A DNA stretch of 64,000 nucleotides from Aedoeadaptatus ivorii (GTDB lineage Bacteria > Bacillota > Clostridia > Tissierellales > Peptoniphilaceae). Where the stretch lies: assembly GCF_030815095.1 (NCBI RefSeq), contig NZ_JAUSWF010000008.1, positions 1 to 64,000 on the forward strand. Direction: 5' to 3'. The position numbers were made by a program, and so were the translations under genes. Below the pieces are notes generated by a model. The model saw nothing but the letters and a program-made list of their open reading frames with translations. It was not told where the DNA came from and did not search any database. Below, piece by piece: positions 50,958 to 60,018 of the stretch. Within the stretch, counting starts at the first letter, position 1. Each line of letters starts with the position of its first letter.

Positions 50958-53099
50958 ATGTCCATTCGAAACAATGTGTTGGCACTCGTAGAGGAGGAGG
51001 GGCCGCTATCCAAGGCGGAGATTTTTCGGGCCCTCGCGGTAAACGGCAATCTCGAAAAGGAGATGAAGTCGCTCTTAAAAGACATGGTCAAAGACGGTGT
51101 CTTGTATCGCGACGAGGATAAGCGCTACCGCGCCAGCGAAAAAGAGGGCCTGATGGCGGGCCGGCTGCAGGGCAACGAAAAGGGCTTCGGCTTTTTCGTC
51201 CCCGACGACGAAACCCTGGAGGATCTGTATATTCACGGCACCAAAATGAACACCGCCATGCACAACGACCGCGTGCTGGTGGAAAAGATCCCGCCCAAAG
51301 ACCCCGAAAAGGGCGAAGAGGGCCGCGTCGTCACCGTGCTCGAGCGCGCCAATCACCGCATCGTCGGCATCTTCGACGACGCCGGAAAATTCGGCTTTGT
51401 AAAGCCCGACGAGCGCAAGATCTCGATGGACATCTACATCCCCGGCAAGCGGACCGCCGGCGCCCGGGAAGGGCAAAAGGTCGTCGTCGACATCGAAAAA
51501 TTCCCCACCCCCAATCGCAAGGCGGAGGGCAAGATCGTCGAGATCTTGGGCTATCCCGACGAAAAGAACGTCGATATATTGAGTATCGCCTACGCCCTGG
51601 GGATCGACCTCGAATTTCCCCGGGAGGTCTTAGAGGAGGCCGAGGCGATTCCCCAGACGGTGCCCACCTCCGCCATCGCCGGCAGGCGCGATTTGCGCGA
51701 AATCCCCACCTTTACCATCGACGGCGCGGATTCCAAGGACTTCGACGACGCGCTGAGCATCGAATTTTTGGAAAACGGCCGCTATCGGGTGGGCGTACAC
51801 ATCGCCGATGTGGCAGAATACGTCGTGGCGGGAAGCCATTTGGACAAAGAAGCCTATAAGCGGGGCAACAGCGTGTATCTGTTGAATAAGGTCATTCCCA
51901 TGCTTCCGAAGGAGCTCTCGAACGGCATCTGCTCCTTAAACGAAGGGGTGGACCGCCTTTGCTTGACGCTGCTCGCCGAAGTGGACGATGCCGGCAAGGT
52001 CTACGACTTCGACATCTGTGAATCGGTAATCCGTAGCGATCGCCGCCTGGTCTATACCCATGTCAGCGACCTCTTGGAAGACGGCAAAATCCATCCTTCC
52101 CTCGAGGGGCTGGAAGCGGCTTTGATCAAGCTCAACGAGATCGCCCGGGCGCGCAAGAAAATGCGCAACGAGCGGGGCAATATCGACTTCTACTTCGAAG
52201 AACCCTATATCGAGCTCGACGACGAGGGCCGGCCGATCTCCATCACCCTCTACGACCACCGGGAGGCGAACGAGTTGATCGAGGAATTTATGCTCCTCGC
52301 CAACGAAACCGTCTCCGAGACCTATTCCAAGAAGAAACTGCCCTTTATCTACCGGATCCACGAGGAGCCGAGCCAAGAAAAATTAGAGCTCTTAAACTCG
52401 ATCATTCGCCCCTTCGGCCATCACATCGACCTGACGCGGGATGTGACGCCCAAGGACATCCAAAAGATCACCCAAGGGGTGGTCGGAAAGGACGAGGAAA
52501 GCTTGGTGCAAACCATGGTGCTGCGCAGCATGCAAAAGGCGCGATACAGCGATCAGCGCGACATCCACTTCGGCCTGGCGGCGGTATATTACTCCCACTT
52601 TACTTCGCCCATTCGGCGCTACGCGGATCTGACCATTCACCGCGTCATTAAGCAGGATCTCAACAAGACCTTGGATCAGCGTCTTGTGGATCGCTACAAG
52701 ATGAGCTTTCCCGACATTGCCGATCATATTTCCGAGACCGAAAAGGTCGCCCAGGAGGCGGAACGCAAGGTGGTCGATGTAAAGATGGCGCAGTATATGT
52801 CGGATTTTATCGGCGAAGAGTTCCCCGCAAAGGTATCGGGCATTACTTCTTTCGGCATCTTTGCCCAGCTGGAGAACACCGTGGAGGGCCTGATCAGCTA
52901 CGCTTCGTTGGACGAATTCTACCGATTCGACGAGGACAATTATATGGCCGTGGGCGAGAGAACGCATAGAGAGATCAAAATGGGAGATCCCATACGAGTC
53001 GTCGTGGTCGGCACCGATCCCATTAAGGGAAAGATCGACTTCGGCATGGCAGGTGAGGAAAATAGCAAAAAAGACAAACCCGAACGTACTGGCCAATAA
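50958..53099 (+). CDS. rnr: Ribonuclease R
   Basis: 713 residues. In order: an N-terminal helix-turn-helix-like segment, cold-shock domains (GNEKGFGFFVPDD, GKFGFVKPDE), the RNB catalytic domain with DSKDFDDALSIE and the GVHIADVAEYV strand, HFTSPIRRYADLTIHR, and a C-terminal S1 domain (GITSFGIFAQLENTVEGLI). It degrades structured RNA 3' to 5' and works with tmRNA-SmpB in quality control; smpB overlaps its 3' end. AAGGAGG precedes the ATG. Confidence 0.96.
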   Translation: MSIRNNVLALVEEEGPLSKAEIFRALAVNGNLEKEMKSLLKDMVKDGVLYRDEDKRYRASEKEGLMAGRLQGNEKGFGFFVPDDETLEDLYIHGTKMNTAMHNDRVLVEKIPPKDPEKGEEGRVVTVLERANHRIVGIFDDAGKFGFVKPDERKISMDIYIPGKRTAGAREGQKVVVDIEKFPTPNRKAEGKIVEILGYPDEKNVDILSIAYALGIDLEFPREVLEEAEAIPQTVPTSAIAGRRDLREIPTFTIDGADSKDFDDALSIEFLENGRYRVGVHIADVAEYVVAGSHLDKEAYKRGNSVYLLNKVIPMLPKELSNGICSLNEGVDRLCLTLLAEVDDAGKVYDFDICESVIRSDRRLVYTHVSDLLEDGKIHPSLEGLEAALIKLNEIARARKKMRNERGNIDFYFEEPYIELDDEGRPISITLYDHREANELIEEFMLLANETVSETYSKKKLPFIYRIHEEPSQEKLELLNSIIRPFGHHIDLTRDVTPKDIQKITQGVVGKDEESLVQTMVLRSMQKARYSDQRDIHFGLAAVYYSHFTSPIRRYADLTIHRVIKQDLNKTLDQRLVDRYKMSFPDIADHISETEKVAQEAERKVVDVKMAQYMSDFIGEEFPAKVSGITSFGIFAQLENTVEGLISYASLDEFYRFDEDNYMAVGERTHREIKMGDPIRVVVVGTDPIKGKIDFGMAGEENSKKDKPERTGQ

Positions 53100-53520
53100 T
53101 CGCAAGGCCTTTCATGAATTTCATATCGAAGAACGCTACGAGGCGGGCATCGCCCTAAAGGGCACCGAAGTGAAGAGCATAAGGAAGGGGCAGGTGAATA
53201 TCAAAGAAGCCTATTGCTTTGTAGAAGACGGCGAACTGTTTATCGAGGGCATGCACATCGCGCCCTATGAGCAGGGCAATATCTACAACCAAGATCCCCT
53301 CAGAAAGCGCAAGCTCTTGATGCACAAAAAAGAGATCTACCGCCTGGCGAAGGAGGCCGACCAAAAGGGATTCACCCTCGTGCCGCTCAAGGTCTACTTG
53401 AACCGGGGGCGGGTCAAGGTCGAGATCGCCACCGCCCGCGGCAAGAAGCTCTACGACAAGCGCGAATCGATAAAAAAGCGCGATGTGGAGCGCAATTTGG
53501 CGCGCTATGTCGATCGCTAG
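53053..53520 (+). CDS. smpB: SsrA-binding protein SmpB
   Basis: 155 residues. It has the SmpB segments LANNRKAFHEFHIEERYEAGI, GTEVKSIRKGQVNIKEAY and the basic tail YDKRESIKKRDVERNLAR. It delivers tmRNA to stalled ribosomes. The only available start is the GTG at 53053, inside rnr with a 47-base overlap and a weak GGCAGG site, so translation is probably coupled to rnr. I did not find tmRNA itself in the following sequence. Confidence 0.92.
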   Translation: MRKIAKKTNPNVLANNRKAFHEFHIEERYEAGIALKGTEVKSIRKGQVNIKEAYCFVEDGELFIEGMHIAPYEQGNIYNQDPLRKRKLLMHKKEIYRLAKEADQKGFTLVPLKVYLNRGRVKVEIATARGKKLYDKRESIKKRDVERNLARYVDR

Positions 53521-53606
53521 AGGCCACATTGTTTAGAATCGAAAAATGCGGATATATATACTCTTCCAAAAGGATATGGTATATATCAGAATAAAAGGAG
53601 TAAGTT

Positions 53607-54152
53607 ATGTCTAAAAAAATCGGTTTGATCGTAGGTTCGTTGCAAAAAAATTCCTGGAATCGCAAGGTGGCGGAAGTGGTTCAAAAACTCTTCCCCGACG
53701 GATACGAGGCGGAATTTATCGAGATCAAAGACCTTCCCCTCTTTAACGAGGACTTTGAAAAGGATTTGGAAGAGCCCGAAAGCTACGCACCGTTCCGCGA
53801 GGAGGTAAAGGAAAAAGACGGCATCATCTTCTTTACGCCGGAATACAACCGCACCTTTACCCCCGCCATCAAAAACGCCGTCGACGTCGGCAGCCGCCCC
53901 TACGGCAAAAACGTATGGGACGGAAAGCCCGCTGCGGTCGTAAGCGCATCGCCCGGTACCGGCGGCGGCATGGCGGCGAATCTCGGCCTGCGCCAAGGCC
54001 TGGTGTGCCTCAACCTGATCCTTCTGCAAAAGCCGGAAGTGTATTTGGCACAAATCCACAATTCTTTTGCCGGCGGCGAACTGTCCGACCGCACCAAGGC
54101 GCTCTTGGAACAATTCGTAGAAGCTTATATCGAACATCTAAACAGATTCTAA
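53607..54152 (+). CDS. NADPH-dependent FMN reductase family protein
   Basis: 181 residues with a flavodoxin-like fold. It has the FMN-phosphate loop GLIVGSLQKNSWNRKVA at the start, the FTPEYNRTFTPAIKNAVD segment that binds the isoalloxazine ring, and a glycine-rich SASPGTGGGMAANLGLRQ loop. Relatives reduce FMN, quinones or azo compounds with NAD(P)H. AAAGGAG precedes the ATG. It is a single gene followed by a terminator. Confidence 0.9.
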   Translation: MSKKIGLIVGSLQKNSWNRKVAEVVQKLFPDGYEAEFIEIKDLPLFNEDFEKDLEEPESYAPFREEVKEKDGIIFFTPEYNRTFTPAIKNAVDVGSRPYGKNVWDGKPAAVVSASPGTGGGMAANLGLRQGLVCLNLILLQKPEVYLAQIHNSFAGGELSDRTKALLEQFVEAYIEHLNRF

Positions 54153-54173
54153 GAATCGGCAAGTTGAGAATTG

Positions 54174-54197
54174 GCTCGCTTCGGCGGGCTTTTTTTG
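54174..54197 (+). terminator. Terminator after the FMN reductase gene
   Basis: A GCTCGC/GCGGGC stem with a TTCG loop and a T8 run. Confidence 0.82.
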
Positions 54198-54518
54198 CGC
54201 CCGTTTCGTGTAAAATAGAAGAGAGAGAACAAAAAGGTCAGAAAAGGACAAAAATCGAAGTTCTAAAGATATAGCTATAAATTCCCATTTAGGAAATATG
54301 TTCGAAACTCAAACAAATAGAGACATTTTATATTTATAAAATATACAAGAAAAATATTTCAGAATAAACAGAAAATAACGAATGTTTTTATTTATTGACA
54401 TTTACCATTAACAAACGGTAGAACAATGACAATGCTTAGCATTTAGCTTGATAAATTGTTAAAATACTAAGCTTTGTGTAGTTACCTTAATCTTAATTAG
54501 TTGTAGAAGGAGGAGATT
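54198..54518. other. AT-rich intergenic region before a secreted-protein gene
   Basis: 321 bases with no gene. The base composition changes sharply from GC-rich host to AT-rich near 54230. It holds a TTGACA (54395-54400) and TAGAAC (54419-54424) pair at 18 bases and an AATGCT-T-AGCATT palindrome at 54429-54441. Confidence 0.5.
54395..54424 (+). promoter_or_regulatory. Possible promoter of the secreted-protein gene
   Basis: A perfect TTGACA -35 and a weak TAGAAC -10, 18 bases apart, about 95 bases before the start codon. Confidence 0.4.
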
Positions 54519-55169
54519 ATGAGAAGAACCATGTTTATGTTGTTGTTTGTGTTATGTGTTTCCTTATTATTAGGGACAGAAAAAACAGCTTTAGCAGCTT
54601 CAGCTGAATTGGAGAAAGATATTCCTGAGATTGAGCAGCAGCTTCGTGATTATGGCGTTAGTGAAAATGACGTTGTTAAATTGATCGATAAATTAAGACG
54701 TGGCGAAGTGTGGGATTCGATGAAACCGGAATACCAGGATCTCAAACCGCAAATCGTTGCTGAAAACTACGAAAAGACAATCTATCCTGATGGTTCGGTG
54801 GCTGTTCAGACTTATGAACCGATCTCTCCTAAAGCGACTGACGATGGAATGACTTCTCTTTCGATCGTTAATAAAAAGGGAATTCGTGTGAAGAGAAGCA
54901 TCGTGTTATTAACCCTAGAATTTAAGGTAAATTATAGTAGGGATACATCTACTGGAAGGGCAAAAATAACATCTCAATATGGAAAAGCTTATTATGTAGT
55001 AGGCGGCACCGCAAAAGAAGATACAAGCGGATTCAAGAAAGGCTGGCTTAATCCTACCCATGCTTGGTACGCGGTAAACTATACTGGATACCAGAATGTA
55101 TCAGCAGGACGCTATTGGGTAAAAATATTTGTAAATGGCAATGGAAAATGGGAAGAATCAAATTTTTAA
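54519..55169 (+). CDS. Secreted protein of unknown function, AT-rich
   Basis: 216 residues with a typical signal peptide (MRRTMFMLLFVLCVSLLLG, cleavage near ALA-AS at about 27). An acidic helical part (residues 30-75) precedes a beta-rich C-terminal part with many Thr, Tyr and Gly residues. I do not recognise a family; there is no anchor or catalytic motif. AAGGAGGAG lies 6 bases before the ATG. Codon use is AT-rich, unlike the genes on both sides, which suggests horizontal gain. A 35-residue membrane peptide follows 20 bases later on the same strand and probably in the same transcript. Confidence 0.65.
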   Translation: MRRTMFMLLFVLCVSLLLGTEKTALAASAELEKDIPEIEQQLRDYGVSENDVVKLIDKLRRGEVWDSMKPEYQDLKPQIVAENYEKTIYPDGSVAVQTYEPISPKATDDGMTSLSIVNKKGIRVKRSIVLLTLEFKVNYSRDTSTGRAKITSQYGKAYYVVGGTAKEDTSGFKKGWLNPTHAWYAVNYTGYQNVSAGRYWVKIFVNGNGKWEESNF

Positions 55170-55189
55170 TCCCTAAGGAGTAGTGGAGT

Positions 55190-55297
55190 ATGGCTAATGT
55201 TCCTTTTCTTTTAAGTGGTGTATTGAGTATTGTTACTCTCGTTGTTCTCATATTATTCGGAGCTTGCTGTATAAAATATTTATTTGGGAAAAAGTAA
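55190..55297 (+). CDS. Small membrane peptide, 35 residues
   Basis: MANVPFLLSG, then one hydrophobic helix (SIVTLVVLILFGACC) and a basic end (IKYLFGKK). TAAGGAG lies 9 bases before the ATG. The form, a short single-pass peptide with a positive tail, is shared by small membrane toxins, bacteriocin-like peptides and accessory subunits, and the sequence does not decide between them. It is followed by a strong terminator, so it closes a two-gene unit with the secreted protein. Confidence 0.55.
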   Translation: MANVPFLLSGVLSIVTLVVLILFGACCIKYLFGKK

Positions 55298-55351
55298 ATA
55301 TTTGTAATAGCAATAAGCAAAATTTCAGAAAAACTGAAAGAAGTTAGCTTG

Positions 55352-55388
55352 AATCGGGCAAGTAAATTTACTTGCCCGATTTGTTTTT
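55352..55388 (+). terminator. Terminator of the secreted-protein unit
   Basis: A perfect 30-base palindrome (15-bp arms, AATCGGGCAAGTAAA and its complement) followed by TGTTTTT. Confidence 0.85.
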
Positions 55389-55472
55389 CAAAGAATTCTA
55401 AGGGTAGAAATCGACAAATAGTTTATTTTGAAGTGCAGAGAAAATTAAAAGTCAATTAAGATCAAATCAGGC

Positions 55473-55500
55473 TTGCGATTTTCTGTAAATCAGATATAAT
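55473..55500 (+). promoter_or_regulatory. Promoter of the J-domain gene
   Basis: TTGCGA (55473-55478), a 16-base spacer and a perfect TATAAT (55495-55500). Confidence 0.7.
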
Positions 55501-55507
55501 TAAATAA

Positions 55508-55524
55508 GGTCAAAGAAAGTCAAT
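55508..55524 (+). promoter_or_regulatory. CtsR-type heat-shock operator
   Basis: GGTCAAA-GAA-AGTCAAT matches the known CtsR box RGTCAAA-NAN-RGTCAAA at 16 of 17 positions. It lies at the expected transcription start, 8 bases past the -10, where bound CtsR would block initiation. Confidence 0.75.
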
Positions 55525-55540
55525 GCGTTTGAGGTGATCT

Positions 55541-56482
55541 ATGGAATACAAAGACTACTATAAGATATTGGGCGTAGATAAAGACGCCGACGACAAGACG
55601 ATCAAAAAAGCATATCGAAAACTGGCCAAACAGTATCACCCCGACCTACACCCGGATGATCAGGTGGCACAGGAAAAATTCAAAGAGATCGGCGAGGCCT
55701 ACGAAGTGCTCTCCGATGCCGAAAAGAGAAAGACCTACGATACCTTCGGTTCGACGGGCAACTTTACCGGGGGCATGAACTTCGACCCGTCGCAATACGG
55801 CTATACCTATACCACCACCGGCGGCGGGGGCGATTTCAGCGATTTCTTTGAAATGTTCTTCGGCGCCGATGCCGCGGGCGCCACAGGTGCAGCGGGCGGT
55901 GGAAGAGGCCGCAGCCGCAGCTTCAATATGTCGGATCTCTTCGGCGATTTTCGCGGATCCCGGGGGGCGCGCAAGCCGCCGCGGCAGCAGTACAATACGG
56001 AACTCTATATCTCCCTCGTCGACGCCTATGGTGGGGTAAACCGCAATGTGACGCTTAATATCGGCGGACGGCAGGTCGACGTTTTGGTCAAGGTGCCCGC
56101 CGGAATCACCGAGGGCAAAAAAGTCAAAGTGCGGGGCGAAAAGTTCGGCATCGAGGGCGATATTCTGTTTGAGATCCGCATCGATATGCCGAAAGACACC
56201 GCCATGGAAGGGCTGGATCTCTATAAAAAAGCCGAGATCTATCCCTGGCAGGCGTACTTCGGCGACAAGATCGTGGTGGATCTGCCGGCGGGCAAGATGC
56301 GCATCCGCGTCCCCGAAAAAACCCGGGGGGGCTCCAAACTGCGGCTCAGAAATAAGGGATTTCGCGATCTCAAACAGAAGAGCGGCGATGCCTATATCGA
56401 GTTTGTCATCGTAAACCCCGCCACGCTTACAAAGGAAGAAGAAGAACTCTATCAAAAATTACAAGAACTGCATCGGCAATAA
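55541..56482 (+). CDS. Class B J-domain co-chaperone (CbpA/DnaJ-like)
   Basis: 313 residues. The J domain (residues 3-68) carries the HPD that activates DnaK (KQYHPDLHPDD). A Gly-rich region and a short basic stretch follow, then two C-terminal substrate-binding domains (YNTELYISLVDAYGG, VPAGITEGKKVKVRG, and RIRVPEKTRGGSKLRLRNKG). The zinc-finger CxxCxGxG repeats of DnaJ are absent, so it is a class B protein. GAGGTGAT precedes the ATG. The CtsR box places it with the heat-shock regulon together with clpB. Confidence 0.9.
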   Translation: MEYKDYYKILGVDKDADDKTIKKAYRKLAKQYHPDLHPDDQVAQEKFKEIGEAYEVLSDAEKRKTYDTFGSTGNFTGGMNFDPSQYGYTYTTTGGGGDFSDFFEMFFGADAAGATGAAGGGRGRSRSFNMSDLFGDFRGSRGARKPPRQQYNTELYISLVDAYGGVNRNVTLNIGGRQVDVLVKVPAGITEGKKVKVRGEKFGIEGDILFEIRIDMPKDTAMEGLDLYKKAEIYPWQAYFGDKIVVDLPAGKMRIRVPEKTRGGSKLRLRNKGFRDLKQKSGDAYIEFVIVNPATLTKEEEELYQKLQELHRQ

Positions 56483-56569
56483 TTTTTTACGGCGGTTCTC
56501 TATCAATAATACGCACTAATGAAAGGGTATACACCCAATAAGTAATACTAAGATAAGAAAGGGAATGCC

Positions 56570-59149
56570 ATGCAAATCGATAAATTTACGCAAAAAAGTT
56601 TAGCGGCCATCGAAGCCGCCCAAAATTTGGCGCAGGAATACGGCAACCCCGAAGTCGACGTCCTCCACCTGAACAAAGCGCTCTTGGCGGACGACGAGGG
56701 GCTGATTCCCCGCGTGCTGGAATATATGGACGTAGACGGGCGCGAAGTGGAAAATGCGGTGGATCGGGAGATCAATCGCCTCTCCAGGCAGACCGGCGCC
56801 ACACCGCGGCCTTCGAATGCGCTCAACGGGGTACTCACCGACGCGCTCAAAGAAGCGAAGCGCCTGGGCGACAGCTATGTCAGTGTGGAGCACCTGTACC
56901 TCGCCATGCTAAAGGGCGAAGGGGTGAACAACCGGCGCGTGCTAGAAAACCACGGCATCGACGAAGACACCTTTATGGCCGCCTTAAAAGAAATCCGCGG
57001 CAATCAGCGCGTCACCTCGGACAATCCGGAAGACACCTACGAAGCGCTGGTAAAATACGGCAGAGATCTTACCGTCGAGGCGAAAAAGGGCAAGATGGAC
57101 CCCGTCATCGGCCGCGACGAAGAGGTGCGCCATGTGATCCGCATTCTCTCGCGCCGCACGAAAAACAACCCCGTGCTGATCGGAGAACCGGGGGTCGGAA
57201 AGACCGCCATCGTCGAAGGGCTCGCCCAGCGGATTATCGCGGGCGATGTGCCCGAAGGCCTAAAGAACAAGACGGTGTTTTCGCTGGATATGGGGGCGCT
57301 GATCGCCGGCGCCAAATACCGCGGCGAGTTTGAAGAACGACTGAAGACGGTCCTCAACGAAGTCAAGGAATCCGACGGCGAGATCCTCTTGTTTATCGAC
57401 GAGATCCACAATATCGTCGGCGCCGGAAAATCCGAAGGGGCGATGGATGCGGGCAATCTCTTAAAGCCCATGCTCGCCCGGGGGGAACTGCATGCCATCG
57501 GGGCGACCACCCTCGACGAATACCGAAAATACATCGAAAAGGACCCGGCGCTGGAGCGTAGGTTCCAAAAGGTGACCGTGCAGGAGCCGACCGTAGAGGA
57601 TACGATTTCGATTTTGCGGGGGCTCAAAGAAAAGTACGAGATCTATCACGGCATCCGCATTTCGGACTCGGCGGTGATTCAATCCGCGGTGCTTTCCGAT
57701 CGCTATATCACCGACCGCTTTTTGCCGGACAAGGCGATCGACCTGATGGACGAGGCCTGCGCCATGGTGCGCACCGAGATCGAGTCGATGCCCACCGAAA
57801 TCGACGAGATCCGTCGGCGTATTTTGCAGCTGGAGATCGAGCGGGAGGCGCTGAAAAAGGAAACCGACGAGGCGTCCTTTAAGCGGCTGGAAAAATTGGA
57901 AGGGGAACTTTCCGAAGAAAAATCCGATTTCGACCGGCTCACTGCCCGTTGGGAATCGGAGAAGAAAGAACTGGAAGGCGAAAAATCCCTAAAAAAAGAG
58001 ATCGACCGCATTCGCCATGAAATCGAAGAGGCGGAGCGCAATTACGATCTCGAAAAGCTCTCCGAACTCCGCTACGGCAAACTGCCCCGCCTGGAAGAGG
58101 CGCTGAAGGCAGAGGAGCAAAAGGAAAAGCGGGACGGCCGTCTGATTAAAGAAGAAGTGACCGAAGAAGAGATCGCTGAGGTCGTCAGTAAGTGGACGGG
58201 CATTCCCGTCGCGAAGCTCGCCGAAACCGAGCGCGAAAAGCTGCTTCGCCTCGATGAAATTTTGCGACAACGGGTGATCGGGCAGGAAGAAGCCACCAAG
58301 GCGGTAAGCGATGCCGTGCTCCGTGCCCGCGCCGGCCTCAAGGCGGAAAACCGGCCCATCGGGAGCTTTATCTTCTTGGGGCCCACCGGCGTCGGCAAGA
58401 CCGAAACGGCAAAGGCGCTCACCGAAGCCCTCTTCGACGACGAGCGCAATATGGTCCGGATCGATATGAGTGAGTATATGGAAAAACACGCCGTGTCCCG
58501 ACTCGTGGGTTCGCCCCCGGGCTATGTGGGATACGAAGAAGGCGGACAGCTCACCGAGGCCGTGCGCAGAAAGCCCTATTCGGTGATCCTCTTCGACGAG
58601 ATCGAAAAAGCGCATCCCGACGTGTTCAATATCCTGTTGCAGGTCTTGGACGACGGCCGATTGACCGACAACCAGGGCCGCACCGTGGACTTCAAAAACA
58701 CCGTCATCATTATGACCTCGAATATCGGTTCCCAGGCTTTGATCGAGGGGATCGACGCGGACGGCGAATTGTCCGAACGCTCTCGCGAAGAAGTGTCCGA
58801 TATGATGAAGATGCACTTCCGCCCGGAATTCTTAAACCGGATCGACGAGATCGTGCTCTTTACGCCGCTGGAAAAAGACGAAATCAAGCGCATCGTCGAC
58901 GTGGCGGTTCGCGACATTCAAGCGCGCCTGTCCGATCGGGAGATCGCCATCGAGCTTTCCGATGCGGCGAAGGAACAAGTGCTCAAAGAGTCCTATACCG
59001 TACAATACGGTGCACGGCCCGTAAAGCGCTATATTCAAAACCACATCGAAACCAAACTCTCCCGCGCGTTGATCGCAGGCGATGTCGTCGACGGCGACCG
59101 CGTACGCGTGGACTACGAGGGCGACGAGTACGCCCTCAGCGTTCTGTAA
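56570..59149 (+). CDS. clpB: Disaggregase chaperone ClpB
   Basis: 859 residues. An N-terminal substrate domain (1-145) is followed by AAA-1 with GEPGVGKTAIVEG and FIDEIHNIVGAG, the long coiled-coil middle domain (about 410-525) that sets ClpB apart from ClpA and ClpC, then AAA-2 with GPTGVGKTETAKAL, LFDEIEKAHPDVFN and arginine fingers. With DnaK and J proteins it rescues aggregated proteins. GAAAGGGAATGCC precedes the ATG. It follows the J-domain gene by 87 bases and probably shares its CtsR control. Confidence 0.95.
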   Translation: MQIDKFTQKSLAAIEAAQNLAQEYGNPEVDVLHLNKALLADDEGLIPRVLEYMDVDGREVENAVDREINRLSRQTGATPRPSNALNGVLTDALKEAKRLGDSYVSVEHLYLAMLKGEGVNNRRVLENHGIDEDTFMAALKEIRGNQRVTSDNPEDTYEALVKYGRDLTVEAKKGKMDPVIGRDEEVRHVIRILSRRTKNNPVLIGEPGVGKTAIVEGLAQRIIAGDVPEGLKNKTVFSLDMGALIAGAKYRGEFEERLKTVLNEVKESDGEILLFIDEIHNIVGAGKSEGAMDAGNLLKPMLARGELHAIGATTLDEYRKYIEKDPALERRFQKVTVQEPTVEDTISILRGLKEKYEIYHGIRISDSAVIQSAVLSDRYITDRFLPDKAIDLMDEACAMVRTEIESMPTEIDEIRRRILQLEIEREALKKETDEASFKRLEKLEGELSEEKSDFDRLTARWESEKKELEGEKSLKKEIDRIRHEIEEAERNYDLEKLSELRYGKLPRLEEALKAEEQKEKRDGRLIKEEVTEEEIAEVVSKWTGIPVAKLAETEREKLLRLDEILRQRVIGQEEATKAVSDAVLRARAGLKAENRPIGSFIFLGPTGVGKTETAKALTEALFDDERNMVRIDMSEYMEKHAVSRLVGSPPGYVGYEEGGQLTEAVRRKPYSVILFDEIEKAHPDVFNILLQVLDDGRLTDNQGRTVDFKNTVIIMTSNIGSQALIEGIDADGELSERSREEVSDMMKMHFRPEFLNRIDEIVLFTPLEKDEIKRIVDVAVRDIQARLSDREIAIELSDAAKEQVLKESYTVQYGARPVKRYIQNHIETKLSRALIAGDVVDGDRVRVDYEGDEYALSVL

Positions 59150-59204
59150 GCGCACAAGCGGCCCTATTCTATAGAAGAAAAATAAAACAACGCCCATCGG
59201 CGCC

Positions 59205-59236
59205 AAAAGATGCATACTGCGGTATGCATCTTTTTT
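59205..59236 (+). terminator. Terminator after clpB
   Basis: AAAAGATGCATAC with GTATGCATCTTTT around loop TGCG, then more T residues. Confidence 0.9.
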
Positions 59237-59387
59237 TGTGTCCGCACTTTGTAAAGTTTTCAAAGGATTTGAAAAAACCTTGCAAAGTACGGGTTCATCG
59301 TGTATTATCAGGAAGCTGTCCGAGCAGGAGGCGCTCCCCGCGAGGTGCGAGAGATTTGAAGAAATCACAGGAATTTCAACGCAACCC

Positions 59388-59416
59388 TTGTATTCGCGCG
59401 CCTTTTCATGTATAAT
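59388..59416 (+). promoter_or_regulatory. Promoter of the S10 ribosomal operon
   Basis: TTGTAT (59388-59393), a 17-base spacer and a perfect TATAAT (59411-59416). Confidence 0.75.
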
Positions 59417-59544
59417 GCTCGGGTATGTGTATGACATGCGTTGAAGCAATAGGTGGCTTTGAAATAGGCCGATGCGTAAGCGGCGATTCGTCGCCGGCAG
59501 CCTATGGAAAAGGGAATTATTGTCGAGAATGTCCAATCGCGAAT

Positions 59545-59571
59545 TGGGCGACAGAGCGCCCATATTTTTTT
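59545..59571 (+). terminator. Attenuator-like hairpin in the S10 leader
   Basis: A TGGGCG/CGCCCA stem, loop ACAGAG, then ATT and a T-run, 80 bases before rpsJ and well downstream of the promoter. It would end transcription before the operon unless prevented. Confidence 0.6.
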
Positions 59572-59650
59572 AAGGGGTGAAGGAAACACCCGGATCGGTT
59601 GATCGGCGCTCTTCCCTAAATGTTGAGGAAAATGCAATAGGAGGGACTTA

Positions 59651-59968
59651 ATGTCTGCAAATGTAAAACAAAAAATCAGAATTCGTTTGAAAGCTTATGA
59701 CCACGAGTTGCTGGACAACTCCGCTCACCGTATCGTAGAAGCCGCCAAAGGCAGCGGCGCGGAAGTATCGGGTCCGGTACCCTTGCCCACGGAAAAAGAG
59801 ATCATCACGATTCTTCGTTCCGTACACAAACATAAGGATTCCAGAGAGCAATTCGAACAAAGAACGCACAAGCGTCTGATTGATATCCTGGGCCCCAACC
59901 AAAAGACCGTGGACTCTCTCATGAAACTCAATCTGCCCGCAGGCGTAGATATTGAGATAAAACTGTAA
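59651..59968 (+). CDS. rpsJ: 30S ribosomal protein S10
   Basis: 105 residues. It has the S10 pattern IRIRLKAYDHELLDNSAHRIVE, GPVPLPTEKE, the SREQFEQRTHKRLIDI loop and a closing LNLPAGVDIEIKL. It is part of the 30S head and of the Nus antitermination complex. AGGAGG precedes the ATG. First gene of the S10 operon, here preceded by clpB rather than the usual tuf/fusA genes. Confidence 0.97.
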   Translation: MSANVKQKIRIRLKAYDHELLDNSAHRIVEAAKGSGAEVSGPVPLPTEKEIITILRSVHKHKDSREQFEQRTHKRLIDILGPNQKTVDSLMKLNLPAGVDIEIKL

Positions 59969-60018
59969 GCTGTCGGACTATACGATTGCCTGGCAATCCG
60001 CTGTAATGGAGGTATTTT

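Larger units (their letters stand above)
59150..59650 (+). other. S10 operon upstream region and leader
   Basis: About 500 bases without a believable gene. It holds the clpB terminator (59205-59236), the S10 promoter (59388-59416), and a roughly 225-base structured leader with an attenuator-like hairpin (59545-59571). ORFs here have no ribosome site. Confidence 0.6.

Noticed and set aside
53521..53606. tmRNA gene after smpB
   Set aside because: Only 86 AT-rich bases lie here, with no tRNA-like ends or tag ORF.
59224..59444. Two overlapping 60-70 residue ORFs before rpsJ
   Set aside because: They cross the clpB terminator and the S10 promoter and have no ribosome sites.
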